Shown: one piece after another, positions 10,228 through 21,879 of the stretch
Numbering within the stretch: position 1 is the first letter of the stretch
How the letters are laid out: the number at the start of each line of letters is the position of its first letter
Assembly: GCA_001695595.3 (NCBI GenBank)
Contig: MBPM02000005.1
Location: 1,612,001-1,676,000 of the forward strand
Origin: Plasmopara viticola
Taxonomy: Eukaryota; Oomycota; Peronosporomycetes; Peronosporales; Peronosporaceae
Length of the DNA stretch: 64,000 bases
Direction: 5' to 3'
Notes under the pieces: generated by a model
What the model saw: the letters and a program-made list of their open reading frames with translations, nothing else
Told to the model about the DNA's origin: nothing
Database searches by the model: none
Program-made: the position numbers and the translations under genes

Positions 10228-13149
10228 CTAGTCGATTGTAAAGAATTCAAGACCTTCATCCTTAACTCGATCCTCTGAAATTCCCTTTTTTTCTAAGAAC
10301 TGCAGACAAAAAAGCAATTGCTGTAAATAATCTCGAAATTCCCGCACGTGCTCGTTCCGAAACATGCTTGAAGTTAATGTAGGCGTCAAATTGTTTTTCA
10401 AGTCTTCTCGAGTCACACCAGCAGGAAAGTTATGCACGATCGAAGCTGCATACATGAGTAAATATACTCCACAATCTGAGCTGTTGCTCTGCAAAGGAAT
10501 CTGTGAAAACACGCAGATTATTATTGAGCAACCAGTACGCGAACGTTGCGATACAATTTAAAGCAAATGACCTACATTTGGCTCAAGAATATCGATTCTA
10601 TCAGAATCAAACAGCGTCACAAAAGACTCTTTTTTATAAAATGCGTCGTCAACTTCCAACGCACTACCACAATTGGAAGCATAGCGTGCTTTCCACTCAC
10701 GTTCTAAATAATTGCGCAACATTATCGTAAACTTTTTTTTTGGATGACAACGAAGTGAATCGAGAAATAATAAGCAGGGAGGGTTCGCAAATCGATCATT
10801 TTGACACACTCGAAACTCTTCAACGTCCTCTACTTTGTCATCATTGTTACGTGCTGGGCCGGAAGTCACTTCATTTCCACCAACATAACCCTTGTCATCA
10901 ACCAAATCCACAACATCTCTCTCGTCCAGGTTGCGTGCTGTGATCATGACATGACGCTGAATCACCCTTCGATGCTTTTTGATAATTGCGGAGCCGGGGT
11001 TGCAAAATACAGCAATACTCCAATGGAAGCTAAGCAAAGCGCCACAACGAATGTCATTATACCGAGATCTTTGTATCGTCAAAGACTGCAGGATGGATAG
11101 CTACCTATCGTTTATTGGAATAAATAAAAAACGTTTGTCAAAGAGATTGGTCTCTTTCTGCGTCCAGCGAGCTACTCGAGCAAATTGTTCATTCGGGTCC
11201 ACGCGAGTTGATTCATAAGTCCCATTCGCGCCATTCAGCTGAGTGAAAAAATGCGAGGTGAAAAAGTAGATTTGCTGTTGCTGCCGTGGAGCCAAATGTC
11301 GCCACAAGAACCTACCGCCATTAGAACGTTAAAGCTCTAAAAAACAATGAAGCAGAAAGATGATTTACCTAAGATAAAAATCGATAATGTTGTCATTCAA
11401 AAATTCTCCTGGCACAAGACGGTCAACGTCACCGAGCGTTACAGATATTCTCCCTGCTGTATCTGAACCATCGTACGGATACGTGAGCAGAACTTCATCG
11501 CGGCGACTTTCAAGTTTTCTCCGTTTGTATTGCTCATCCACCCGCCGGCTTCCCGCAACTCTTTTTCCGCTTTCGACCTCGCCATTATCTATCACATTTT
11601 GCTGCGACAAAATAAAATTTAAAGACGCATGTCGGACATCTGCTTCATCTTGTGTGTTCTGCACTAAAATGGCGGTCTTGGTACCGTCGACAGCATTTGA
11701 CTTAAGATTCTGCTTGCATATTCTACCTGCAGCGCCAATCAACATAGGTGATTTGCCCTTGCTTGAATTAGTAGCCGGTAATCCGTTGTGTTCACTTGTA
11801 AAATTTAGCGTTCTAACTCCTGCTGGATTACGGCTTTCTCGGATGATTGGAAACTTGCCATTCTTTTTTAAAACTAAAGGCCGAGACGTTGGACGAAAAA
11901 AAGAAGCAACACTATCCAGGGCATTTCTAGCATGGGTACCCACAATTGATGCCATGCCAAGGCCCACGCCACTTGCCACTTTAATGCTAGTCGAGTCGAT
12001 GCGTTGTCGTAATCTACCCACAGCATCCAATCTCAAATACTTTCGTACTTCACTCTCACTGCATCAGATAATCCGGCAGGCAAGACTCGTATCATTAAAA
12101 ACCAATATATCAATTATTAACATGTTCCAACCTACGATATATGATCACAGATCAGATGCGCCAATTTTGGATTGTTGTCGCTCATACTTTGGCAGCGCGT
12201 GTAATCCATCTCCTCGTCAAAGTAAAAAACGACTCCATACATCTCTATCCACACCAAGAGTGCATTTCTTGATTAATTAACTATCGAAAAACAGACACGT
12301 GATGTAAATTGAAACGTACTTGAAATTGGTTGCCCTTTGGCCTCGTCTCTTTCGCATGATTTGGCAAAAATGAGGTCGTAGAAACTTGCAAAATCTGACC
12401 GGTTTAACGAGCAATTAAGCTCAAGTAATAGAAGGTAAGGTGGGCCTTGCGTTCGGGAAAAGCTGATGACACGATATGCAAGTAAAATATTTCAGAAGAT
12501 GGCGTAAAAAAAATTCACACCCCTTTCATCCGTACCAGAAGCGCTCCATGTGTGCATACTCGATTTGTCCCTGCCATTGTGCCGAACTATCTTTCCAGAT
12601 CGTCAGCTCAACGCAATCTTTGGTAAATTCGAGTTCACAGCGATCAAATTTTTGGCCACAGATGCTTGCTCGAGCAGCTGAAATGACTTCGTGAAGTTCG
12701 TCCGAGACTAGTAAACTGCGTGTATTGACACTGTTGCAAAATATACCTCTGGATTGCTGTTTTGACATGGACTGGTCTTTTACATTAAGAAAAAAGTTGC
12801 GAATTGGCTTCATGGAGTCTTCCAGCTGAGTGTCGCTTATACTGAGAAATTCGTCGTCGTCTATAGAATCGTTCGCGTTGACGTGTTGTCCGAGTGTCAT
12901 CGGTAAGTGCTGCGTTGTATCGGTACTAATTGTAGAGGTACTAGCCGAGAAATTTAAGAGTGATGGTTTGTTCTCGGATGGAGTGAGCGCGGACTGCTGG
13001 CTAGTCGCCGGAGGCTTTGCATCGTCTGAGGAGTCACTATCTACTTCTATAGGAATAAAAGCAGACTGAAGATCTGATTCTGGATGTGAATCATGACTTA
13101 TGGAAGCCTGCGTAGCTCGGGAAGGTGACGACTCGAGACCAAGCCGCAT
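10228..13149 (-). CDS. Ulp1/SENP6-7-type SUMO-specific cysteine protease (C48), seven exons
   Basis: Ulp1/SENP enzymes remove SUMO from proteins in the nucleus. My exon model is 13149-12536, 12384-12320, 12244-12136, 12058-11369, 11311-11105, 11029-10576 and 10500-10228 (803 codons plus stop). The last five introns are 57-77 bp, have GT-AG ends and keep frame; the first intron's acceptor is uncertain (12394 or 12384, and only the latter keeps frame). The catalytic domain has LTLGDVDRLVPGEFLNDNII-like entry, FLFIPINDSFHWSIAVF (His about 564), CLLFLDSL (Asp about 652) and PLQSNSSDCGVYLL (Gln about 717, Cys about 723), so the triad is complete. The long acidic insert between His and Asp is as in SENP6/7. 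The N-terminal exon is Ser/Asp-rich and ends in a possible PH-like part. A damaged paralogous copy lies at 20.8-21.9 kb. Confidence 0.85.
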
Positions 13150-13234
13150 TGCTTCTATCGGATGCGGTTTATGTCATTAATGTGGATAATAGTAATGACC
13201 CAAAATTCTTGTCATGGGCCTTTCTATGTCTACA

Positions 13235-13800
13235 ATTGTCAGCATGGGCAAAAGCACATCATCGACCACTAACTATCTGTAACTTTAATGGAGCGCTGAC
13301 ATGATTAGAGCAGGGACGTGATCACTATCACGACTGAGGCAAAAATCCTTGTAATAGACCCTACAGCATTGTTACAAGAGTAATCGAGGTCATGATATCT
13401 TCTTAGCTGGCTCAAGTTTTTTCTTCGGAATCCAACGCTGTATTCGACAACAGCTGCGACGGATATTAGATACTCACCGCGATCAGGATTCTATAAAGGA
13501 CGCATTTGAAGATTTTCGTTACATACAGTTCAGCATTCAATTTTTTTATGAGATAAAATTGCAACTTCTTGTTGTCCTCGCCACTTCAATGTACCCGTCG
13601 ATCGCGGTCGATCTGTCGTCGCAGAGCCATAAAACCACGTTAATCGCTTTTTTCTGCCGTACTGTTTCGAGATTCTGAGCGAGTCTGCTCGACAAGAAAA
13701 AAAATTTCTTTCTTCTTGATACTTTCTTTAATATTGACAATGACTCTCACAACGCAATTTCTCACAACATATCTTTTGCAGCAAGCTAAGCAACTTTAAT
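13235..13800 (-). repeat. Dispersed repeat R2, copy a (upstream of Ulp1)
   Basis: This segment recurs at 21.89-22.51, 52.95-53.57, 57.66-57.83 (part) and 59.42-59.84 kb (inverted). Shared phrases are AAAAGCACATCATC, GAGGCGATATTTNCCT-like text, CGATCGCGGTCGATCTGTCG and TTTGCAGCAAGCTAAGCAA. On the minus strand it reads MSILKKVSRRKKFFF then DDRSTAIDGYIEVARTT, and other copies keep DRSTAIN.YV.LARTT, so it may be a decayed gene. Its position upstream of both Ulp1 copies suggests it was duplicated with that gene. Confidence 0.6.
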
Positions 13801-14735
13801 ATTCACTAAACACGCCGAGTACTTATCACCAACATCAACACGATTCAAGGAAGGAATATAGCAAAAGATGACACAATTTGAACATTCCACTAGAATGTGA
13901 GACAAAAAATAAAAACACTGGTACAAAACTGGACATTTAGTAAACTACACTTTGTCGGATACTTTTTCACGTGTAGTCATACGGTCTAACGAACGATCCC
14001 CTAACTACAACACAATTGGTGCATCAAGCAATCTGGTCGTTCCAATTAGGATTAAAATTCTCATTTGCGTCTCAGCTTTAAAATGGCCTTCTTTTTTGCG
14101 AGTGAGATCAAAAACAAACGTTAAAAAACCGATAAAGTTGCTTCTGCTTTTGATTTCACCATATCAATCCACGAGGGCTAAAATTTGCAGTCTAACGTCT
14201 CTTTGGGCACACAAATACACACACACATCCAACTTAACTACTTGAATTGCAAATGGATTCTCTCATAACTTTTTATTTTTGTGAATTATACTAGTGAAAG
14301 GAGTAGCAATACGATCTGATCAAAGGGTTACTCAACGTTAGTTATAAGCTCGCCCGCAGAAAAGAAGGTCATTTTTAAGCTGTGACGGCTAGATTGCTTG
14401 ACGCGTCAACTGTGTTATAGTTGAGTCTTGCTTTCGCTTTGTACGTCAGACCAAATGACTACAAGTAAAATTTACTAAAAAAAAAGTGAAGTCTAGTCTT
14501 ATACCAGTGATGTATTTAATTCGTATCACCTTCTGGTGAACTTTTCAGACTGAGTCACCAAGCGCAAAATCTTGTTACTTCTTTCTCAGGGTATCTCCTC
14601 GAAACTTAAGGCTCATAGAAAGAGACCTCTTTGGTTTACCTTACAATACGAAACAGCCACATTTGAACACAACTAAAACCGATACTCAAAAAAAATTGGC
14701 CAAGAGTTATTGTTGCCATCAAATTGTGGATAAGT
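13801..14735. other. No recognisable gene
   Basis: AT-rich DNA with stops in all frames apart from a 97-codon plus-strand reading (13952-14245) of no recognisable family. It resembles the sequence between R2 and the viral terminal repeat at 53.6-53.9 kb only in short patches. Confidence 0.3.
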
Positions 14736-14739
14736 CCAT

Positions 14740-15000
14740 CCAGCCACAGTTGCTCTTGTTGTGACAAATACCCTTATTTTACAAGTTTTGTAGCTCTTTC
14801 CCTCTCACTTATAGCTACGACTTTATTGTGTATGTCCTCTATATTAATAAACCTTTAGAAGTATAAATGCATTGAAACTGAAAAAAAGTGGTAGATAGAG
14901 ATCATTCTACTGTGACATACAGAATACATAGATATCGGAATGTAATACGCTGATGAGTCGCCATAATGGTGACTCAGTGGTGACTCACTCTAGACTGGCA
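14740..15000 (+). repeat. Viral terminal-repeat-like segment T2
   Basis: It matches 53.93-54.18 and 58.19-58.40 kb directly and T1/T3 in reverse complement. It contains TATGTCCTCTATATTAATA and a cluster GATGAGTCGCC, GGTGACTCAG, GGTGACTCAC near 14950-14990. It is followed by the helicase copy H2, just as T4 and T5 precede H4 and H5. Confidence 0.6.
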
Positions 15001-15229
15001 CTTGAGCATCATTCGATTGACGATTCGATACTGTGCGAAAGACGAGGACTTCCAGAGTATGACATCATGAAAAATGATATGAAGCAAAGTATAAAAGATA
15101 ATGACCACAGCCATATAAAACTTGCAATTTTTAAAAAAAAACGGAGAGTAGTGCAAGAGTACTCGCAACAAAGAACGATGTGGCAAGTATACAGTTATTA
15201 TCGATAAGCAACTCATTGTTGCGGAGGGC

Positions 15230-17050
15230 AGTATAGTTAAAAAATTTCACCACAAATCAATGTACCAGCGTGGCCTTGAAGGTCGAAGTTAAGAAGATTT
15301 GGGCACGATTAATCGAACTTAAAATCAGCGGTTATGGATAGCGTGGTATGTATAAGGTATAATATAGAGGATTGGCGATGGTAAATATTATTCGCATGGC
15401 AAAGTTGAGGTCACGCTGACAATGACCAAGTCACGGTCGCCATTGTATATCATAGAAACTGGATATCTTCCATTGCTCATGCGCTGCCCTAAATATGCTC
15501 GCTTGCTTGAGGTATGGAGAGTTTTTCTTGCACGAAATATTGCCTGGATGTATAATACTTCGAATGATTTGGATAGCGACGGGCAGGGACATTGTCTGGG
15601 ATAGACCTCTTTCTCCTAAATGGTCTTCTTCGAAAGAGTTCGAGCGCGCGAGAAATGATGCGTAATATACTGAGGAAAAAATTACAGTGATAATAATTGA
15701 AGCTTAATTAAATAAGGAGCCTAAGGCGAGCTCTGACGTCGATTTAAAATACAAAGTGAAACTAATGAAAATATCATCGAGATCACTAGCGAAGATTAAA
15801 GCCAGAAAATTGTAAAGAAAAAAAAACATCATTCATGACATGGTGCGTCTCGACAAGAATCTGGTTCGCGCTAGAAACAGGGCCAGTCTATACGATTTTT
15901 TTGTCGCTGTGCAACGTGATCAATGAAGTACTAAAACTTGCACTACTGATCCAACGAACGCTTGTGCGGACGGATAACAATGATTTTCAATGTGGTATAG
16001 AAAGGACAGCACAAAACACCGCACTGCCGGAGATGAAAAGTGGGTGCGGTTATGTTAAGATTAGCTGGTAAAGCCTTTTAAATTACAAAAAGAACCTTTT
16101 CCAAAAGCAAATCCAAATTTTAGTCAGTAGCTGCTTGAAGTAAGATAAGTATAATGTCGACACTGTCGCGCATTTTAAAATTTTCGAATATGTCGATGTA
16201 CATCCGTATGAACCATTTACTGCCCACAAAAACGACCTCCGTGTATTGAACATAATGATTTGGCAACATATCTGTATGACCCTGGGTATGCAATCAAACA
16301 GTAAAAATTGATGTGTGACTCAATAATATAAAAAATGTGCAATTTGATAGACATGATGTTGTTTGTTGCTTCTTTGTAGGCGCTTCGCTCATCTGATGCG
16401 GTAACCACATACAAATATCACTTTTACAAGGAGCGTTAAGATGTGGCAAGTTCTTCTTGCTCGGTATCAATTCCATTATTTACGAACTCTCAGAGTAATC
16501 TCATATGCCCGTCAATGAAGAATATCGCAGTTTGATTTAGCAATATTTGACAACACGAGCTATCAACTGTGCTGGATGAAATTTTGACGTGATTAATCGC
16601 TCTTTAAGCTTGCACTAATAAATCTACGAAGTTTGAGCGCAATGGTCTGCATAGATAAAGAAATTGACTGCTCAAATCATGTGATCTTGATAAACGATGC
16701 CTTTGGCTTAGTCTTCGCAGCCAATGACCGTCGATACATGTCTCAATGCCAGTGAAAGCCGTGTTGATGATGAAAGATACGTTGATCTATACTTCAATCG
16801 CTTTTAAATCTGGTTGAGGGTCGTAACATCTTTTACTGCCTCGGGTGTCGATGTGACAGATATTAAGCCACACGCATTTTTTTCCACAACGATAAGTAGT
16901 GATTCAATACGAACAAGATAACAATGTCGTGAAGTGGCTTTCCAATATGCATGATTGACTTAGTGATGAAGAAATTAGCAGATTTGTAGTAGCATCATGA
17001 GCTCTTAGTGGAATAACAAATGCTCCAGATGGGCTGAAACGAGCGGAGAG
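15230..17050 (+). pseudogene. Viral replicative helicase-like pseudogene, copy H2
   Basis: Readable pieces in order are KVEVTLTMTKSRSPLYIIET then YLPLLMRCPKYARLLEV (15.4-15.5 kb), KLALLIQRTLVRTDNNDFQC (15.9 kb), a P-loop remnant at 16.43 kb (KMWQVLLAR-like against GAQGCGK in other copies), and a C-terminal DRRYMSQ remnant near 16.73 kb. Stops and frame changes are frequent. It follows T2 and is followed by the tail of the GIY-YIG-like gene on the other strand at about 17.25 kb and a primase fragment. The same gene order is found in the other copies. Confidence 0.5.
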
Positions 17051-17234
17051 TCATCATAATGTATTAAGTGAATTTTCTAAAAAAGACGGGATTAAGACTA
17101 AAGCAAAATAGAATTATGGCGTCAATAACTTCGCAACAGATCTTGGATATCCAATTTGCGCACTACCTCGAAAATGGAAGCTTATGTCATATTCAGCAAA
17201 AAAAAATATTCAGCATTACTAATACACCGTTCGT

Positions 17235-17330
17235 CGGCTGTGCATATGAATTTCAAGTTATGTGATTTGCCTCTAAGTTGATTTCGACTATTGCATTCAG
17301 ATGTAAATTAGTATACGATCTTTTCTTCAA
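17235..17330 (-). pseudogene. GIY-YIG-like gene tail
   Basis: This short minus-strand stretch matches the end of the reading at 56377-56571 (shared ACTATTGCATTCAGATGTA), which in turn matches the tail of the 0.8-1.3 kb nuclease-like fragment. It faces the helicase copy H2. Confidence 0.4.
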
Positions 17331-17339
17331 GAAAACTCA

Positions 17340-18420
17340 TTTTATTGATCATTGGATGTTAGTATCATCGTGGCCGTGTTAGTAAATATAATGCGGTTGT
17401 TAAGCCCATGTAGAATCAGTTTCGGGAGCAGTCGTCATGCCAATTGTCGAACCAGTTGAAGCACCCGCCATCTCATCTCGAGCAAGCTGTAAAGCCAGTA
17501 ATTAAAGCTATTTCCAAACACATGTTGAGACCGACGTCGAAGCAAATGTCGTATTGAATATAATTTCGTGGTTGAAGCGGCCAATTAGCCAGCTGTTGAT
17601 CGAATACATCTATAGCCATCGTAGATGCTAATGCAATAACTGTATTAAGAAGCACGCTAGTGGCGTTAGTAAATGTCGCTACTCATTAATGAAAAGTGAA
17701 TATTGTCTTTATGGTGTATAGGGTGCGCATGTGTTGCAGGTCGTTGACGGTAATAGAAAGAATCGTTTACAGCCCTGTTCATAGTTCTGCATTTGTTAAC
17801 TTTGATCGTGAACTGTTGAATCATGAGTGTCATAACGTACTTATTGAGTTCCGCAAACTCAAATTCTACATTAATCGCGGTCAAATGTGCATCGATGCGA
17901 AATTTTTGTGCATAGGAGATGACGACGGATGAACCGGTTCTTCAAATGGCTAATGATAATAAGGCCGTGTTTAGCGCGCACTCGAATATCGATTGCTAGT
18001 TTGCTACCCACAAAGACAACATTGATGTGCTTGTGTATAACGGATGGTGTAACATCGACGGTGGCGTCAAATTACCCACGTAACTAACATCTGATCTATT
18101 GTCGCGGAGTGTAAGGCTATTGTTTAAAACATGCTCAGGAAGTCTTGCACACAAATTAGCATAGTCGAAGTCCCTTACATCGGGCTTTAATTTAATTTAA
18201 TGACTTTCGGCCATATCACAGCAATGGATCGCTTCCATTTTCAAAAGAGACCAAACGAGAAAATGTAAATTGAGTAATCAAATTATTCAACTTTACCTTC
18301 GACACGCCTTTTGTGTTGGATGCTGCTGCTGATATGGTATACGCTGATCGCAATATGATCAATGATTCGGAGATTAAGTGAGCTGCTTAGTCGTAAAAAC
18401 ATGTCGCCGAGTCAATGTCT
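17340..18420 (+). pseudogene. Viral primase (AEP-like) pseudogene fragment
   Basis: This is a diverged second copy of the minus-strand primase region at 62.7-63.7 kb. Matching readings are NIVFMVYRVRMCCRSL, then LNHECHNVLIEFRKLKFYIN, against NIIFMM.RIRTCCRSL and LQHEGHEVFIGNRKIKFFID in the other copy. The two also share a GHIT..DRFHFQK segment (about 18.21-18.25 kb here). In archaeo-eukaryotic primases an acidic D.D-type motif sits at such a strand; in this copy the Asp of FIDCD is replaced by Asn (FYIN), in keeping with decay. The upstream part has a Val/Glu/Pro-rich linker. The gene is broken, and no helicase domain follows. Confidence 0.4.
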
Positions 18421-18929
18421 CTAAGGCGTGATCAATTGCGTTTCTTCATATGGATTAAATATTATCTAATTGAAAACATATGGTGTCATCACGCCATTGT
18501 GTTCCCAGGAAAAAATGATTGTCATCTTTAGTAAATTTATGGTGTTTCGTTACGCGAGAGCAACCTCAACGCCGAATCCTCCGCGTTTTGTGTAGTATGT
18601 AGCTGTTAGATACTCATTTGATGCCTCGTGATATGATTTTTGTATGGTCGTTGAGACAAGATTTATAAAAAAACCATGAGACGACCATGAGACGAACGAG
18701 ATGGTAAACTTTATAATGAATGAAGTCCAGCAACATACAGGTCCGATGAATTGTAATGGGACCATAACGATGATAATGTCTATAAATGATGTCGGGATGT
18801 AAATTAGCAAGATAACGTCCGCGAATGTCACTATTGATTGGTGTTCCTTACGGATTAATTGACTAAAGTGAAGTTTGTTATTGTCATCGCTGAGTATGAC
18901 TAAACGGAACGGACGTTCTTGCCCCCGTT

Positions 18930-20735
18930 GCGGCAGGTCGATTAAAAATTCACGCGAACAGAGCGGTGTACGACGCCATGAAGGAGCCTTTGGATGAGGA
19001 CTTGTCGATCGGTACGCTTGCCAGATCGACGGAAAACCCGCTGATCGCGAAAGTGCCACAGGCACCTTAAGTGCTGCCAGACAAAAAAAGATAGCAATCG
19101 GAAGCCGTTGGTCCTCGTCAATTGAACCATTTCAATGCATTGGTTGCCATTGCACAACAACCCAACGGGATGACGAAAACGCGAAGCGCGGTTTGTCCTT
19201 AACAATATTAAACCTGCGGGACGTCCTCCTACCTTATCGCATCAGCGAATCTCTGGCACTCGTCTTTTGTCCATGGATTCACGTACATTTTTAATCACTT
19301 CTCCTTGACAAACTCGTTGTAATTTGTAGTACGTGGGCTGGCGAATAGAAATGCATGTTTAAAGACCTCACGGTCCAATGCTCCATAGGCTTCATTCCCG
19401 TATGTAATACCAACACATGAGGTATTCGAAACCGCGTAATTGTTCGTGCTTTTCCAAGTAAAATGATTGACTTGTGGATGAGCAAGAGGGCGGTAGGCAA
19501 TATGCTTTTTTTCCATCGGGAACAAAGGTAGCAAGAACACCCCAACACCGACTTCCCGATTCCTGGGCTGCCAATCACAAAAATTCTACGAAGCGATGAA
19601 TCTAGCGCCAATCGTTTTTGGATGATGTCATGAAGGTCTCAATACTCCTGTCGCATGTACAAGCCGTTGTCGAATGCTGCACCAAAGATTCTCGTGGAAT
19701 TGGTACAAAGAGTAAAGGAAGGAATTCTTACAGTCTCGATGAGTTGAAGAACCAGATTCAGCTTTTTCAGCAAGATGTATTCGATGATCGAAAAAAGCAC
19801 ATTGTGTTCCAATTTTATCGCGATGAGAATGCGCCCAGTCGTGCATACTTGGCGTATTCGTCTTTGGCAGTCAAGGTGATCATTAACGCGCGTTATCAAG
19901 TTGATTCCGCCGATAACATTCGCGCGTTATTGCAGACTCCAGCCCCGAATTTGCAGTCGTGGCTAGGCAAAGAAATCAGGAAGTTTCTGCTGCAAGAACT
20001 TGCCACCACCAAAATTTGTCTGAAAGCACTCAAAGGAAGCGGTCTCGGAACCGTCACGCGACATGGTCAGCGACCGAGGTCATTCAAGCGTCATCCGAAA
20101 TTCTGGATGAATTGATGCTGGACATTCCGCTATCAAAGACTTTATTAGCAATCGATGGTGTGCTTGTCGACCCACAAACTGGTTGTATCAACTCCGTTCA
20201 ATTGATAGTGACCACAGCTCATCCCACTAAAACATCAACAGTTGAAAATTGTATATCAGGAACTGACGCAGTGCCAGAAGTTTCAAGGATATACACACAA
20301 CCTTCTCTTAATCGTTTCGAACGAAATCAACGGCAGTTTTCTGTCCAATCCTACAAAAGTGCGGATGGGACGAATTGTACAACGAGAATTGATATCGGCG
20401 TGACACAATATGTTAGAAAGTTCAGTCGGCAATAGCTTTAATTCACAGAATATGAGAATTGCCTTGGGTCACGCTTGCTTTAAGGCTCAAGAATCTCGAC
20501 CACCCGAGCTCGATGCAGATTTTGCAAAGACGTTTAACGAAATGCCGAGCACGGCGGTGCTTCTCAAAGAAGAAATTTGTTGCTTGATCTCATTGTTTAC
20601 TTTATAAGGGCACGAAATGCAGTAATGAATTGCGAATCGACTCGATGCCGCGCATCTTTCTCCAAGCGATCAATGACGCTGAGTTTCGCTTTAGAGACAC
20701 TCGACGGCTTTAGCCTATCGAAAAAATTGCCTGAG
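18930..20735 (+). pseudogene. CRN NTPase/nuclease-type pseudogene (copy A) with internal inversion
   Basis: The plus strand starts in the header (ANRAVYDAMKEPLDEDLSIG, then LIAKVPQAP) and continues QLNHFNALVAIAQQPNG. From about 19.17 to 19.69 kb the sequence is inverted: the minus strand carries DSSLRRIFVIGSPGIGKSVL (P-loop GSPGIGKS), VNPWTKDECQ-like and PRFAFSSS readings. The plus strand then resumes LDELKNQIQLFQQDVFDDRK, IRALLQTPAPNLQSW and the C-terminal nuclease-like region (TLLAIDGVLVDPQTG, RIDIGVTQYVRK), ending PRIFLQAINDAEFRFRDTRR. CRN C-termini of this type join a P-loop NTPase to a restriction-like nuclease domain. Comparison with copy C at 50.7 kb defines the inversion. Header start is missing, and stops are present. 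Confidence 0.75.
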
Positions 20736-20779
20736 GCGCTCGAAGTCGTCTGTTGTCTCCCTCAAGACCCAATGCGAGG

Positions 20780-20997
20780 GTGAAAAGCTCGGATTTTGCA
20801 ACTTTCCACGATCAAAATTAGAAAAAGCATGCGGAGGAAACGAGGCCGAAAAGCAACCAATATCAAGTATGTTTAGTACAACATCATGTCTGGTTTATGA
20901 TAGTAAATTAACTGCTCTTTTAGTGTAGAAAGAGATGTATGATGTCGTCTTTTACTTTTAACGAGGAGATAAATTACATGCGCTGTCAAAGTATGAG
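20780..20997 (+). pseudogene. Ulp1 pseudogene fragment (exons 2-3 region)
   Basis: This plus-strand segment matches minus-strand 12394-12180 of the intact Ulp1 gene: GATTTTGCAA, AACGAGGCCGAAAAGCAACCA, an intron remnant, then GAGATGTATGATGTCGTC and CGCTGTCAAAGTATGAG. It is in the opposite orientation to the exon-1 fragment at 21.17-21.87 kb, so the copy has been rearranged. Confidence 0.65.
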
Positions 20998-21002
20998 CAC
21001 AT

Positions 21003-21165
21003 TCTATTCGTGACCAACAGAGGGAGTACGTGTAGTCGCACTGGCACTTAACAGCCGTCGACCCCGCTTTTGCCCTGCATTGCCAACATCGCCGGCGGTT
21101 TTTCTATATGAACTTAACTCCTTGATTCTCGCTTGTGTTTCCTTCGCAATTTTACTGCACCGGTT
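21003..21165 (-). pseudogene. AN1 zinc-finger gene fragment inside the Ulp1 mosaic
   Basis: The stretch GGCACTTAACAGCCGTCGAC, then CCGCTTTTGCCCTGCATTGC and CAACATCGCCGGCGG matches 32.17-32.28 kb, within the intact AN1 gene. The minus-strand reading KETQARIKEL corresponds to KEPQARVQDL. The zinc-finger frame is lost. The fragment lies exactly between two oppositely oriented Ulp1 fragments. Confidence 0.75.
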
Positions 21166-21870
21166 TATTGAGCAATTAAACTCAAGTAATAGAATGTCAA
21201 GCGGGCCTTGCGTTCGGAAAAAAACTGATGACACGATATGCAAACAGAATATTTCGGAGGATATCGTAAAAAAAATCGACACTCTTTTCATCCGTACCAG
21301 AAGCGCTCCATGCGCGCATACTCTATTTATTCCTGCCATTGTGCCATACTTACTTTATTCAACGCGATCTTCTTTGAAGTCGAGCTCATAGCGATCAAAG
21401 TTTTGGCCACAGATTCTCGTACGCACAGCTGAAATAACTTTGAAAAGTCCGACCGGGACTAGTAGAGTGCGTGCATTGCATTATTGCGAAATGTACCTCT
21501 GGATTGCTTTTCGACATGGACTAATCTTTTACATTAGGAAAGAATTTGCGACTTGACTTAATGGTTTCTTTCAGCTGAGCGTCGTTGCCACTGGTAAACT
21601 TTATGCCGTCATTAAAATATTCGCATTGACCTGTTGTCCAAGTAACATTGGTAAGCGCCTTTGGGTCAGTACTGTACCAGCCGAGACATTTAAAAGTGAT
21701 GGTTTGTTGTCGTATGAAGTGATTGCGGACTGCTGGTGAGTATGCATTGTCTGAGGAGTCGCTATCCACGTCGAAAGAAATAAAAGCTGACAAAATGTCA
21801 GATATCTCATGTGAAGTCCGAGATGGTGACGAAGACTCGAGGCCAAAATTGTCTTGTGTCATTGAAGTGG
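21166..21870 (-). pseudogene. Ulp1 pseudogene fragment (exon 1)
   Basis: The minus-strand readings (GLESSSPSRTSHEISDILSA, VDSDSSDNA, KETIKSSRKFFPNVKD) match exon 1 of the intact Ulp1 gene (GLESSPSRATQASIS, VDSDSSDDA, DSMKPIRNFFLNVKD). The nucleotide match continues to the conserved MERFWYG end (TACCAGAAGCGCTCCATG). Frame is broken several times. Confidence 0.75.
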
Positions 21871-21879
21871 ATAGTAATA

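Noticed and set aside
11387..12280. 297-codon plus-strand open reading
   Set aside because: It lies antisense to the Ulp1 exons, which have clear catalytic motifs and consistent splice sites; composition is Ser/Leu/Arg-rich as expected for a shadow.
18550..19065. 171-codon minus-strand open reading
   Set aside because: Its upper part is antisense to the CRN copy A header, which matches copies B and C on the plus strand; the lower part has no family signature.
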